NCBI GenBank assembly: GCA_963778375.1
Contig: CAVZTX010000021.1
Span: 186,001-250,000, forward strand
DNA: 64,000 nt
Reading direction: 5' to 3'
Source: CAVZTX01 sp963778375
Lineage (GTDB): Bacteria; Chloroflexota; Ktedonobacteria; Ktedonobacterales; Ktedonobacteraceae
Shown: one piece after another, positions 1 to 8,634 of the stretch
Position numbering within the stretch: position 1 is the stretch's first letter
Layout: each line of letters starts with the position of its first letter
Program-made: the position numbers and the translations under genes
Notes under the pieces: model-generated
What the model saw: only the letters and a program-made list of their open reading frames with translations
Database searches by the model: none
What the model was told of the DNA's origin: nothing

Positions 1-410
1 GCCACCAGGCGATGCACGCCGGTATCAAAGACGAAAGCCCCGGCGGCAAAGGCGGTCCAGATCGCTGCATAGCCTGATAGGAAGGCCAGGGGGACCTTGA
101 TGGGATGCGCTTGTCTACGCCCGGCATACACCACCAATTGGACCATCGGCATACTGGAAGGCAGCATCATCGCCACCGTCATGAGTTGCCAGCACAGCAG
201 GAAGACTTCGAAGGCTGCCAGCCAGGGAAGACCGCTGGATTGCAGCAGGTAGTGATGGTCCAGCAAGTAGGTCTGGTGCGTAAGCGTGGCCAGTACCAAC
301 ACTCCCCAGGCAAGCGCAACCAGCAGCCAGGGCCACAGGATGGGGACCCGACGCAATTGTCGGTTCCGAACTTTCGCCTCTTTGGAATTTGTAATCTGTG
401 TAGCCTGCAT
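1..410 (-). CDS. DUF2182 metal-binding membrane protein (3' end cut by window edge)
   Basis: The reading frame starts at ATG 410 (RBS GAGGGA just upstream) and runs off the left edge after about 136 codons. The visible part has a basic cytoplasmic N-terminus, a first membrane helix (about residues 26-45), a second helix carrying the motif WQLMTVAMMLPSSMP (about 74-88), and a third near the edge. This WxxM-AMMLPS motif is typical of DUF2182, a family of predicted metal-binding inner-membrane proteins usually encoded beside DUF1326 proteins. Here the DUF1326 gene lies 15 bp upstream on the same strand, so the two probably form an operon. The biochemical role of the pair is not established; a copper or other metal handling role is only inferred from the Cys-rich partner. 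Family call is fairly sure, function is not. Confidence 0.8.
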   Translation of the reverse strand, partial: MQATQITNSKEAKVRNRQLRRVPILWPWLLVALAWGVLVLATLTHQTYLLDHHYLLQSSGLPWLAAFEVFLLCWQLMTVAMMLPSSMPMVQLVVYAGRRQAHPIKVPLAFLSGYAAIWTAFAAGAFVFDTGVHRLV

Positions 411-425
411 CGGGTCCCTCCTTCT

Positions 426-1046
426 CTAGGCGACGAAGCGGAAGGTGCCCTGGATGGCGTTATGGTTCTGCAAGTTCACGTCGTGCCCCAGCGCGGGCAC
501 CTTTGAACGGTAGTGTTCAGCCCTGCCCACATAGGCTGGCGAGCCGGGAATGGTCGAAAAGACGCTCTCGTGCAGCGTGGTGGTCTCCCCCGTCGGTCCA
601 GTCAAGGGCACTAACTCTGCCTGCACCGTCTGCCCGATGAGAAGTGTGCCTCTGCCTCCCTCGACCGTAAAGGTAATGGGGACTCGCTCGACCCCAACCA
701 CCTCACCGATCAGTGCGGCCAGATCGGCAATTGCACCGCCCATCTTGCCCGTAAACACCGCCAACAGTGCATCTTGCTGCTCCTGCGTCGCTTTTTCGTC
801 GACATAGACCACTGCCCGCCAGTTCCCCTTGAAGACATTCCCTGGAATATGCACACTCAAGGCAATAGTCAGGTCGGAGACATCGACGCCCTGGATGCTG
901 CCGCTGTCGACATGCCAGGCGAGCGCGGAATCGCACGTCCCTCCATCTGGGTCCGCCCCTACCCAGCATGGACACAGGACACCGCATGTGCAGACCTCTA
1001 ATAAGCGTCCTTCCAACTGATACTTGCTACCTGCTTGTGTTGTCAT
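426..1046 (-). CDS. DUF1326 domain-containing protein
   Basis: This is a 206-residue soluble protein of the DUF1326 family, close to the usual family length. The N-terminus carries the family hallmark cysteine cluster CTCGVLCPC (Cys19, 21, 25, 27) with a further Cys38, which looks like a metal site. There is no signal peptide or membrane helix. The downstream gene on the same strand encodes a DUF2182 membrane protein, the standard partner, so the two are probably co-transcribed and work together. The leader region contains a perfect 10-bp inverted repeat (1146-1171) and a two-part element shared with the promoter of the hydrolase-glycosyltransferase gene at 5055. Metal handling is inference; no enzymatic activity can be read from the sequence. 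Confidence 0.85.
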   Translation of the reverse strand: MTTQAGSKYQLEGRLLEVCTCGVLCPCWVGADPDGGTCDSALAWHVDSGSIQGVDVSDLTIALSVHIPGNVFKGNWRAVVYVDEKATQEQQDALLAVFTGKMGGAIADLAALIGEVVGVERVPITFTVEGGRGTLLIGQTVQAELVPLTGPTGETTTLHESVFSTIPGSPAYVGRAEHYRSKVPALGHDVNLQNHNAIQGTFRFVA

Positions 1047-1145
1047 GTGCGTCGTTCCTTTCTGATTCTCTCATGAGAAGTATGGACTGTGTAACACGCT
1101 TTACAATCATTGTGGAAAAAGGTCTTGCCTAGCGCGTGAGCTTTT

Positions 1146-1171
1146 AAGTGAGGAAATGCTCTTCCTCACTT
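1146..1171. promoter_or_regulatory. Perfect 10-bp inverted repeat in DUF1326 leader
   Basis: AAGTGAGGAA (1146-1155) and TTCCTCACTT (1162-1171) form a perfect hairpin with a 6-nt loop. It lies about 100 bp upstream of the DUF1326 start, between that gene and the shared element at 1193-1226. It could be a leader hairpin or a repressor operator. No T-run follows on the minus strand, so a simple terminator is less likely. Confidence 0.5.
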
Positions 1172-1192
1172 CTAGTATGCCCGGAAGGTCAG

Positions 1193-1226
1193 CTTGTAGA
1201 GAATGGCAACCACTAATCAAGTAGTA
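1193..1226 (-). promoter_or_regulatory. Shared two-part upstream element, copy A
   Basis: Read on the minus strand this is TACTACTTGAT (1226-1216), a 6-nt gap, then TTGCCATTCTCTACAAG (1209-1193). The same two blocks occur on the plus strand at 4907-4951, separated by 17 nt, so the spacing differs by 11 bp or about one helical turn. Each copy points toward its downstream gene, the DUF1326 operon here and the hydrolase-glycosyltransferase gene there. A common regulator or sigma factor site is the simplest reading. The regulator encoded between the two copies is an obvious candidate binder, but this is inference. Confidence 0.6.
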
Positions 1227-1259
1227 GTCAAGTATTGTCACACAGAATAAAAGGACGCG

Positions 1260-1289
1260 TTGCCTCGATGCGGGACAATCTGATACAAT
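1260..1289 (+). promoter_or_regulatory. Candidate sigma-70 promoter of the cyclase-AAA regulator
   Basis: TTGCCT at 1260-1265 and TACAAT at 1284-1289 are separated by 18 bp. They sit about 56 bp upstream of the annotated start of the regulator at 1345, facing it. The match to the vegetative consensus is good but the assignment is by eye. Confidence 0.5.
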
Positions 1290-1344
1290 GACCTCGACAA
1301 ACGTCGTGTCAGACTCAGGAGGGTAGATAGGGTGATGGAGGCGA

Positions 1345-4300
1345 ATGGAGGCAGAAGGGAGGATACCAGCGGTGAAAAAAGCTGCTCAGGCGACCCCAAA
1401 TCAGCAGTTGAGACAGGAACGTGAACGGCACTGCTGGTCACAATTAGAAGTAGCTGATCGGATAGGAACGACCTCACTCAACGTGAGTCGATGGGAGCGG
1501 GGTATCACGTTCCCCACCCCTCACTTCAGACAGCAACTCTGCGCCCTCTTTGGCAAGGGCGCTAGTGAACTCGGCTTGCTGCAGGATGAGACCATTGATA
1601 GCCAGGAGCCCATTCTTCCCCACTCACTACCGCCTGGCCAGGACGCAGTCTCTCCCCCTCCTCAAGCACCGCGCAAAGCGGAAGAACGCAGGCTCGTGAC
1701 CATCCTCTTTGCCGATGTAACGGAGTCCACGACACTCGATCCCGAGGATATGCGCGCCTTGATGAGCCGCTATTATGCGCTTGCACGTCGTATCATCAGT
1801 CATCATGGAGGCACCCTGGGGAAGTTCACGGGCGATGCAGTAATGGCGGTCTTCGGCCTGCCGCGCGCCTATGGAGATGATGCCGAGCGAGCGCTTGCTG
1901 CCGCCCTGGCATTGCGCCAGGTTGTTACGGATGATTTCCTGCTGGGGAAGCACTTGCTGTTGCGTATGGGAGCCAATACGGGCGAGGTGGTGGCCACCGG
2001 TGACTCATCCAACGGCGATTTCCAGATCACCGGGGACGCTGTGAACGTGGCAGCCCGGCTACAGCAGACAGCAAGTCCAGGTGAGATTCTTGTCAGCGAA
2101 CGGACAGCTAGTGCGTCCTGGAACGCCTTCCTCTTTGGCGACCTGCGTCATATCGAGGTAAAAGGCAAGCGCCAGCCTCTACCGGTGTTTTCCCTCTCGC
2201 AAGCGAGGCATGTACGGAACATTGATCGCCCGCCACTGGTTGGTCGACGGCAAGATGTGCTGCAACTCGACCTGCAGAGAATGCGCGCGTTGCAAGAACG
2301 GCGGGCATATCTCATTTCAATTGTGGCGCCAGCAGGTACCGGCAAGACGCGCTTGCTGGAGGAGTTTCTGGCTCATCTTGATGCGGCGGAGGGATTCCAG
2401 GTCGCGACTGCGCGTTGCCTACCCTATGGGCAGACATTGACCTACTGGCCCCTGCGCGGGCTGCTGACCGGACTGCTGGGTGAAGAGATCGGCAAACAGC
2501 AGGTCGCCGATGCGTTTGTACAGGGGGGACAGACTTCTGAAGATGCTGCACGACTGGCTGATTTTGTGTTGACCACGCTGGGCGTTGAGCAGGAGGAGGT
2601 CTCTGACCGCGAGAGTATCTTTGCTGCCTGGCGCCTGCTCATCGAGGCCCTCGTCCGCCAGGCGCCGCGTATTGTGGTGTTCGAGGACCTGCACTGGGCG
2701 AGTGAAAGCCTGCTTGACCTGGTTGAGTACCTCATGCATGTGCGCGTGCAAGCACCACTCTTGATGCTCGTTCTAAGCCGACCCGAGTTACTTGATCGTC
2801 GTCCCACCTGGGGTGGAGGGCAGCAGAACTTCACCACTCTGATGCTGCAACCACTCACTGAGACCCATACGCGGGAGTTGGTCAAGCACGTGGCTGCGGG
2901 AATGGATCAGGCGCTTCGTGAGCGGGTTGTTGAGCGCTCTGGGGGCAATCCCTTCTTTGCTCTGGAAGTTGTACGCGGAATAGCGGAGAACAGTGTCTCA
3001 GCCAACATGCTGCCAGATACAGTTCACGGAGCGGTACTCGCCCGCCTTGACCTGCTCTCGTCACAGGAACGAGCCATTGTGCAGGTCGCTTCCGTCGTCG
3101 GCAGGATTTTCCGTGTTGCAACGCTGCGAGCTTGCCTGGAAGACCTGACCACAACCGAGCTTGACAGAGCGCTCGATGGCTTGATAACGCGCCATCTCAT
3201 TGTGCAGACTGCGGATGGCGCCTTTACGTTCCACCACGCGCTCATTCGTGACGTGGCTTATGGGACACTCTCCCGCTCGGAGCGCGCGCGCATTCATAGC
3301 AAAATTGCAGCGTGGCTTGAAGAGTCTGCGGCTGAAGGGCTGGATGCGTTCACAGAACTGATCGCTTACCACTACCGAGAGGCCGTAAGGCTCGCACAGC
3401 AATCGAAAGTGCCCATGGAACTGCCCATCGAACTCGATCGCGTCGTCCACTCCCTGGAACGAGCGGGCCTGCTCGCCTGCCGTTCCGGGGCGTTGACTGA
3501 GGCTCATGCCTATTTACAAAGCGCCATTGAGCTTGCTCCCGAGGAAGAGCATTTGCGGCTCTATGAACGACTTGGCGACGCTCTTCTCCAGGGCCATACC
3601 GCTGTTGACGCCTATCGCCAGGCAGTCGCATATTGGCGCAGGATGGAGGTGCAGGACCCACTGGTCGGGGTGAGGCTGCTCCGCAAGTTGCTCGTAGCCT
3701 ATACCCGGTGGAACGCCTGGGACGTTCAGGCGCGGCCCCCGCAGGAAGAACTGGATGGCCTGCTGGCTGAAGCGCGAAGGCTAGCCGAGGCGACGGGAGA
3801 CGAGGACGAACTCTGGAGAGTCCACCTCGCCGGCATCAGGCTGCTCGCCTGGCGACAGAACAGCACGATGCAAGAAGCGGACGAAGGACGAGCCCTGGCT
3901 TTCGCGGCGGCGGCACATTTCGAGGAGCGAAGCGATTCGGTATCCTTCAGCGCGGCGCTGGATGGATACATCGTGCTCTCATACAGGATTGGTGCCCTTC
4001 ATGACGTGCTGGAGGCGTCACAGCGCCGGCTGAGCATCTCCGATCTGCCTCTGGTTGAACGCGCTGATGCGGTACAATTGATGGCGACAACTGCCTTCAA
4101 CCTCGGTGAACTTTCCCATTGTATTACCATCGTACGCGAGGCGCTGGCACAACTTCGACCAGGTGACCCGGTAGTGCATTTTGATGCCTCGATTGCCATT
4201 GCCACCTGGGCACTCCTCTTCAGTGGGCGCTGGTCCGAGATCAATGAGTTCATGCCCGCGCTTGAAGACATCTGGGAACAGATCCAGTACGGCGTTGGCG

Positions 4301-4848
4301 CGAACACGCATGTTGCAGGGGGCTATATCTGCGCGCTGCATATCGCCCTGGCACGCGAGGATACGGCTCGCGCTGATGCTGCTATCTCAGTGCTGGAACG
4401 GTGCTTTTCGAGCGAACAGGTTAATGCCCGCGCCCTGCTAGCTGCCTACCGAGAAGACGACCCGCGTCACCTTAACTTTGATCCTTCCAGTGATGACTGG
4501 ACCATTCCCATACTGATGTTCCTGAGCCATCGGGGGATAGCCGCTTCACACGTACTCATCGCCCGGCAACGTGTTTTGTTCTTCTCCCTGCCGAGCGATC
4601 CGCTGATACAGATGCTTGAAATCGCCGAAGCGCTTGCACAAGGGGACAATGCACGATTGTCAGAAGCCATTGAGAAGGCGGAAGCCTATGGTCTGATCCC
4701 GCAAGTGGCGCGCATGCGCATTGTACTTGCCCAGCGAACAGGCGATCGGTCAGAGCTTGAACGCGCCCGGCCCGTACTCGAGCGGATCGGAGACCGCCAG
4801 TTCCTCCAGCGGTTGGAGAAAATTTCGGCAGAGCTAAATAACGATTAG
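1345..4848 (+). CDS. XRE-HTH / class III nucleotide cyclase / AAA-ATPase / TPR regulator
   Basis: This is a large 1167-residue signalling ATPase. In order it has an XRE-type helix-turn-helix (about 21-75), a class III adenylate/guanylate cyclase domain (about 113-285), an AAA/STAND-type ATPase with P-loop APAGTGKT (about 328-335) and Walker B IVVFEDLHW (443-451), and a long helical C-terminal region like the TPR repeats of MalT-type proteins. The cyclase keeps both metal aspartates (Asp124 in LFADVTEST, Asp164 in KFTGDAV) and the catalytic GDAVNVAAR stretch with Asn234 and Arg238, so it may be active. Numbering is from ATG 1345. GTG 1372 has a better RBS (GGGAGG with 9-nt spacing) and may be the true start. 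The gene lies between two copies of a shared upstream element. Its ligand and targets are unknown. Confidence 0.85.
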   Translation: MEAEGRIPAVKKAAQATPNQQLRQERERHCWSQLEVADRIGTTSLNVSRWERGITFPTPHFRQQLCALFGKGASELGLLQDETIDSQEPILPHSLPPGQDAVSPPPQAPRKAEERRLVTILFADVTESTTLDPEDMRALMSRYYALARRIISHHGGTLGKFTGDAVMAVFGLPRAYGDDAERALAAALALRQVVTDDFLLGKHLLLRMGANTGEVVATGDSSNGDFQITGDAVNVAARLQQTASPGEILVSERTASASWNAFLFGDLRHIEVKGKRQPLPVFSLSQARHVRNIDRPPLVGRRQDVLQLDLQRMRALQERRAYLISIVAPAGTGKTRLLEEFLAHLDAAEGFQVATARCLPYGQTLTYWPLRGLLTGLLGEEIGKQQVADAFVQGGQTSEDAARLADFVLTTLGVEQEEVSDRESIFAAWRLLIEALVRQAPRIVVFEDLHWASESLLDLVEYLMHVRVQAPLLMLVLSRPELLDRRPTWGGGQQNFTTLMLQPLTETHTRELVKHVAAGMDQALRERVVERSGGNPFFALEVVRGIAENSVSANMLPDTVHGAVLARLDLLSSQERAIVQVASVVGRIFRVATLRACLEDLTTTELDRALDGLITRHLIVQTADGAFTFHHALIRDVAYGTLSRSERARIHSKIAAWLEESAAEGLDAFTELIAYHYREAVRLAQQSKVPMELPIELDRVVHSLERAGLLACRSGALTEAHAYLQSAIELAPEEEHLRLYERLGDALLQGHTAVDAYRQAVAYWRRMEVQDPLVGVRLLRKLLVAYTRWNAWDVQARPPQEELDGLLAEARRLAEATGDEDELWRVHLAGIRLLAWRQNSTMQEADEGRALAFAAAAHFEERSDSVSFSAALDGYIVLSYRIGALHDVLEASQRRLSISDLPLVERADAVQLMATTAFNLGELSHCITIVREALAQLRPGDPVVHFDASIAIATWALLFSGRWSEINEFMPALEDIWEQIQYGVGANTHVAGGYICALHIALAREDTARADAAISVLERCFSSEQVNARALLAAYREDDPRHLNFDPSSDDWTIPILMFLSHRGIAASHVLIARQRVLFFSLPSDPLIQMLEIAEALAQGDNARLSEAIEKAEAYGLIPQVARMRIVLAQRTGDRSELERARPVLERIGDRQFLQRLEKISAELNND

Positions 4849-4906
4849 TAAGGCTCTCATATCGAGTTCTCTTCCATGGAGCGAACGAATTCTGCAACCT
4901 GCGTGA

Positions 4907-4951
4907 TACTACTTGATGCATATTTGACTAGTATTTGCCATTCTCTACAAG
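4907..4951 (+). promoter_or_regulatory. Shared two-part upstream element, copy B
   Basis: TACTACTTGAT (4907-4917) and TTGCCATTCTCTACAAG (4935-4951) are exact matches to the reverse-strand blocks at 1193-1226. The element lies about 105 bp upstream of the hydrolase-glycosyltransferase start. Downstream similarity continues weakly: GACATACTTGGAAG here versus GGCATACTAGAAG in copy A. That run may hold the -10 region. Confidence 0.6.
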
Positions 4952-5054
4952 GCACCTTATCAGACATACTTGGAAGAGAATGACCGGACACGCTTATTCA
5001 CAAGGGGCTGACAGCAAATGAAATAGCTCATACTCATAAAGGAGGGAGCATCAC

Positions 5055-7154
5055 ATGAGGGCACGTTACCCTGATCAAGAGGGCTTTATCGAGCGCGATG
5101 GAGTCAGAATCTTTTATGAAGTCTTTGGAACGGGTGAGCCCACGGTGCTTCTGCTCCCCACCTGGTCGATCGTCCACTCGCGCATCTGGAAGGCGCAGAT
5201 CCCCTATCTTGCCCGCCATTGCCGGGTCATCACCTTCGATGGGCGCGGCAATGGCCGCTCAAGTCGGCCTGTAACTCCAGAGGCTTATAGCGACAGGGAG
5301 TTCGCTGCCGACGCGCTGGCAGTGATGGATGCCACAGAGGCAGAACAGGCCGTCCTCATCGCGTTCTCGAAAGGTGCATGCTGGGCACTGCTGCTGGCCA
5401 CCGAACACCCTGAGCGAGTCGCCGGGGCGGTGTTTATTGGCCCGACGCTTCCCCTTACCCCCTTTCATCCAGAGCGCATGGTCTATGCTTCGTTCGATGA
5501 GGTGCTAGATACCGACAAGGGTTGGGCCAAATTCAATCGCCACTACTGGCTCAAGGACTACCGGGGCTTTATTGAATTCTTCATGTCACATATCTTCACG
5601 GAGCCGCACTCCACCAAGCAGATCGAGGACACCGTGGGCTGGGGACTGGAAACCACTCCCCAGGTGCTGGTCGCGACCCAGATTGCACCCTATGCGGTGA
5701 ACGAACAGACTGCCGAGGAATTCGCCCGCCATGTGCGCTGCCCGGTGCTCGTCATCCACGGTAATGAGGATGCCATCCAACCACACGCGCGAGGCGCCAA
5801 GCTGGCCGAGATCACGGGCGGGACGCTGGTGACCATCGAGGGCGGCGGGCACTGTCCCCAGGCTCGCGACCCGGTGAAGGTCAACCTGCTGCTGCGCGAC
5901 TTCATCAAGCCCACGCCTGCGCCCACTTTGACCTGGCGGCGTGGCAGAAAGCGCCGCAAGCGCGCCCTCTACATCTCGTCACCTATCGGGCTGGGGCATG
6001 CCCAGCGTGACGTTGCTATTGCTGACGAGCTGCGCCGCCTGCGGCCCGACCTCGAGATCGACTGGCTGGCCCAGCACCCGGTCACCGAGGTGCTCAAGGC
6101 ACGTGGCGAGCGTATCCACCCGGCCAGCGCCTACCTGGCGAACGAGTCGCGCCATATTGAGAGCGAGTCCGCCGAACATGACCTGCACTGCTTCCAGGCC
6201 TGGCGCCGCATGGATGAGATCCTCGTCGCCAACTACATGCTCTTCCACGACGTGGTGAACGAGGAGCAATATGACCTCTGGATCGGCGATGAGGCCTGGG
6301 AGCTGGACTACTATCTCCACGAGAACCCCGAAGAGAAACGCGCCGCCTACGTCTGGCTGACGGACTTTGTTGGCTGGCTGCCCATGCCAGATGGTGGGAC
6401 GCACGAAGCGTTCCTCACCACTGACTACAATGCCGAGATGATCGAGCACATCGAGCGCTTTCCCCGGCTGCGCGACCGGGCCATCTTCGTGGGCAACCCC
6501 GAGGACATCGTTCCCGACACCTTCGGAGCGGATCTCCCGGCCATCCGGGCCTGGACAGAACGGCACTACGACTTTGCCGGCTACATAACAGGGTTCGATC
6601 CGGCGGCCTTTGCTGATCGAGAGGCGATCCGGGCTGAATTGGGTTACCGATCCGATGAGAAGGTGTGTATCGTGGCGGTCGGCGGCTCTGGGGTGGGCCT
6701 GCATCTCTTGCGGCGGGTCATGGTGGCCTTTCCCGAGGCGAAGCGGCGCGTACCTGAACTGCGCATGATCGTGGTGGCCGGGCCCCGCATCGATCCGCAA
6801 TCGCTGCCCACCGTGGAGGGACTTGAAGTGCGCGCTTATGTCTACGAGCTGTACCGTCACCTCGCCGTCTGTGATCTGGCGGTGGTGCAGGGCGGACTGA
6901 CCACGGCCATGGAGCTGACCGCCAACAAGCGCCCGTTTCTGTACTTTCCCCTGCGCCACCATTTCGAGCAGAATTTCCACGTGCGACACCGCCTTGACCG
7001 CTACCAGGCCGGCCGCTGTATGGACTTCGAACAGGCCACGCCAGAAGTCATCGCGGCCGCAATCGCGCAGGAAATTGGTAGGAAAGTGGTGTACCGCGAC
7101 GTTGAAAACGATGGGGCCGCCAGGGCCGCAGCCCGCATTGCCGAACTCATCTGA
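5055..7154 (+). CDS. Alpha/beta-hydrolase fused to UGT/MurG-like glycosyltransferase
   Basis: This 699-residue protein joins two enzymes. Residues 1-285 are an alpha/beta-hydrolase with a nucleophile elbow around Ser105 (AFSKGA), Asp239 in VIHGNEDAIQ and His266 in EGGGHCPQ, so the catalytic triad looks complete. The elbow is FSKGA rather than the usual GxSxG. Residues 304-699 are a GT-B glycosyltransferase: an N-terminal ISSPIGLGHAQRD motif like the GHxxR loop of MurG/UGT proteins, and a C-terminal donor-binding part with VAVGGSGVG and VVQGGLTTAMELTANKRP. The linker (286-303) is basic. Start ATG 5055 has a strong RBS (AAAGGAGGG). Both activities acting on one glycolipid or glycosylated metabolite is an inference. 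The substrate is unknown. Confidence 0.85.
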   Translation: MRARYPDQEGFIERDGVRIFYEVFGTGEPTVLLLPTWSIVHSRIWKAQIPYLARHCRVITFDGRGNGRSSRPVTPEAYSDREFAADALAVMDATEAEQAVLIAFSKGACWALLLATEHPERVAGAVFIGPTLPLTPFHPERMVYASFDEVLDTDKGWAKFNRHYWLKDYRGFIEFFMSHIFTEPHSTKQIEDTVGWGLETTPQVLVATQIAPYAVNEQTAEEFARHVRCPVLVIHGNEDAIQPHARGAKLAEITGGTLVTIEGGGHCPQARDPVKVNLLLRDFIKPTPAPTLTWRRGRKRRKRALYISSPIGLGHAQRDVAIADELRRLRPDLEIDWLAQHPVTEVLKARGERIHPASAYLANESRHIESESAEHDLHCFQAWRRMDEILVANYMLFHDVVNEEQYDLWIGDEAWELDYYLHENPEEKRAAYVWLTDFVGWLPMPDGGTHEAFLTTDYNAEMIEHIERFPRLRDRAIFVGNPEDIVPDTFGADLPAIRAWTERHYDFAGYITGFDPAAFADREAIRAELGYRSDEKVCIVAVGGSGVGLHLLRRVMVAFPEAKRRVPELRMIVVAGPRIDPQSLPTVEGLEVRAYVYELYRHLAVCDLAVVQGGLTTAMELTANKRPFLYFPLRHHFEQNFHVRHRLDRYQAGRCMDFEQATPEVIAAAIAQEIGRKVVYRDVENDGAARAAARIAELI

Positions 7155-7278
7155 GCTTAAGGAGGAGGGTGATAAGCCACCTGAACCATTCTCGAAAGGG
7201 TCATACAGGCTATACTAGTGGGTAGACGCTCAGGCACATCCTGGTCAGACTGCGTGAACAGTGAAAGGAGAACAAGCG

Positions 7279-7485
7279 ATGCTTGCTACCCGGAGCCAGC
7301 TTACTCAGCGGGAACGAGAAGTCCTATATCTGCTAGCAACAGGCCAGACTGATCGCAAAATTGCAGAAGCGCTTGCTATCAGCCCTCGTACAGTCAACAG
7401 GCATGTGAGTAACATCTTTAGCAAATTGGAGGTACCGGGACGGGCTGCCGCCGCCGCTCAAGCTGTTCGCAGCGGATTAATTTGA
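7279..7485 (+). CDS. Stand-alone LuxR/GerE-type HTH protein
   Basis: This 68-residue protein consists of little more than a LuxR C-terminal DNA-binding domain: LTQREREVLYLLATG, then KIAEALAISPRTVNRHVSN as the recognition helix. ATG 7279 is preferred over GTG 7261 because AAAGGAGAA sits at the right distance. There is no sensor or ATPase part. It could be a small stand-alone regulator or the surviving end of a larger one. It lies 124 bp downstream of the hydrolase-glycosyltransferase gene on the same strand. Confidence 0.7.
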   Translation: MLATRSQLTQREREVLYLLATGQTDRKIAEALAISPRTVNRHVSNIFSKLEVPGRAAAAAQAVRSGLI

Positions 7486-7490
7486 CCGCG

Positions 7491-8372
7491 TTACGAGGAG
7501 AAGTGTATCTTCCCGACAGCCGTATGCGCCAGCAACTTCTGCCCATTTTTCCAGAACAGCTTCTCCCGCACCTCCGGCTTGAACTCGATCTTGAGCGCCT
7601 CAAAATCCTTCATCCAGCGTTGCGGCGTGATGAAGGGGTAGTCGGAGCCGAAGAGGAAGCGATCCTGAAGGCGTGTTGCTGCCTCCTGTAGCAGGGATGG
7701 TGGAATATATTTCGGTGACCAGCCGGACAAATCATTATAAATGTTGGTTTTGTGCTGCATCGCGGCCAGCATTTCTTCGTGCCAGGGCCAGGAAGGGTGG
7801 GCTCCAATGATCGTCAGGCCGGGGAAGTCGGCTGCCAGCGAATCGAGATAAATAGGGCGTGTGTAATCCAACTTGATGCCCATACCACCAGGAGTACCCG
7901 CTCCCAGCCCATTCGTGCCGGTATGAAAAAGGGCAGGTACACCTAGCTCTGAAATCTTCTCCATCAAGGGGTAAAAGGTGGGATCGTTTGGATAAAATGC
8001 CTGTACTCCGGGATGAAATTTCGCGCCAGCCAGGCCCAGATCTTTAATTGCCCGCTCCATCTCCTTCACCGCCGCCTTGCCCTTGTGCGGATCTACACTC
8101 GCAAAACCAATAAACTGTTGCGGATAGCGCTGTACGATTGCCGCGACATAATCATTCCCTAACGGAGGCAATCCCGTAGCAGTCTCCGCATCCCAGGCCA
8201 GCAGTACACCGATCATATCCACCTCTGCATAGTCGGCAGCGAGCTGCTCAATATCTTTGAGCTTCACTTCAGTGCGAAAAAAACGTTCAGCAGCCTGTGC
8301 ATAAGGCCCAAGCGTAACCTGCATAAACTCAGTAGTTGGGAGATGAACATGAAAATCAATAGCACGCGGCAT
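7491..8372 (-). CDS. Amidohydrolase family protein (TIM-barrel metal hydrolase)
   Basis: This is a 293-residue amidohydrolase-2 type protein. It opens with the metal-binding motif DFHVHLP (about residues 5-11) and carries further candidate ligands in GAKFHPGVQAF, FHTGTNG, IGAHPSWPWHEE and a late Asp in FLFGSDYPFITP. Start ATG 8372 is chosen because a GGAGAA RBS precedes it and the family motif begins at once; the frame is open further upstream to 8456 but that extension looks non-coding. The family includes hydrolases and decarboxylases of aromatic acids, and the substrate cannot be named. It is convergent with the LuxR-type gene, 5 bp apart. Confidence 0.8.
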   Translation of the reverse strand: MPRAIDFHVHLPTTEFMQVTLGPYAQAAERFFRTEVKLKDIEQLAADYAEVDMIGVLLAWDAETATGLPPLGNDYVAAIVQRYPQQFIGFASVDPHKGKAAVKEMERAIKDLGLAGAKFHPGVQAFYPNDPTFYPLMEKISELGVPALFHTGTNGLGAGTPGGMGIKLDYTRPIYLDSLAADFPGLTIIGAHPSWPWHEEMLAAMQHKTNIYNDLSGWSPKYIPPSLLQEAATRLQDRFLFGSDYPFITPQRWMKDFEALKIEFKPEVREKLFWKNGQKLLAHTAVGKIHFSS

Positions 8373-8545
8373 ATCAGCTTCTCCGTTTCCAGACGTAATA
8401 GCTACCAAATCATCAGTTATCTTTGAAGTGCAATCTGCCTCATTATAGCAAGTCAATCCATGCTATCGCAAACCAAATTGCTGACTTTTGCTCGTTGTAT
8501 CATACAGTTTGCAATAGCCCACTTGGGGGTTATTGTTTACATAGT

Positions 8546-8575
8546 TTGACACGTCCATAGATAAACTTCTATACT
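8546..8575 (+). promoter_or_regulatory. Strong sigma-70 promoter of the coiled-coil gene
   Basis: TTGACA (8546-8551) and TATACT (8570-8575) are separated by 18 bp and sit about 60 bp upstream of the gene at 8635. The -35 is a perfect consensus and the -10 has one mismatch. Confidence 0.65.
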
Positions 8576-8634
8576 TTGGCATACAATTACTGAAATAAAG
8601 ATCAGGTGATAGCGCAAAAAGAAGGAGTATTGCT

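Noticed and set aside
5979..6989. 336-codon open frame on the minus strand inside the hydrolase-glycosyltransferase gene
   Set aside because: The plus strand carries clear protein motifs throughout; the antisense frame has no family resemblance or RBS and is a composition shadow.
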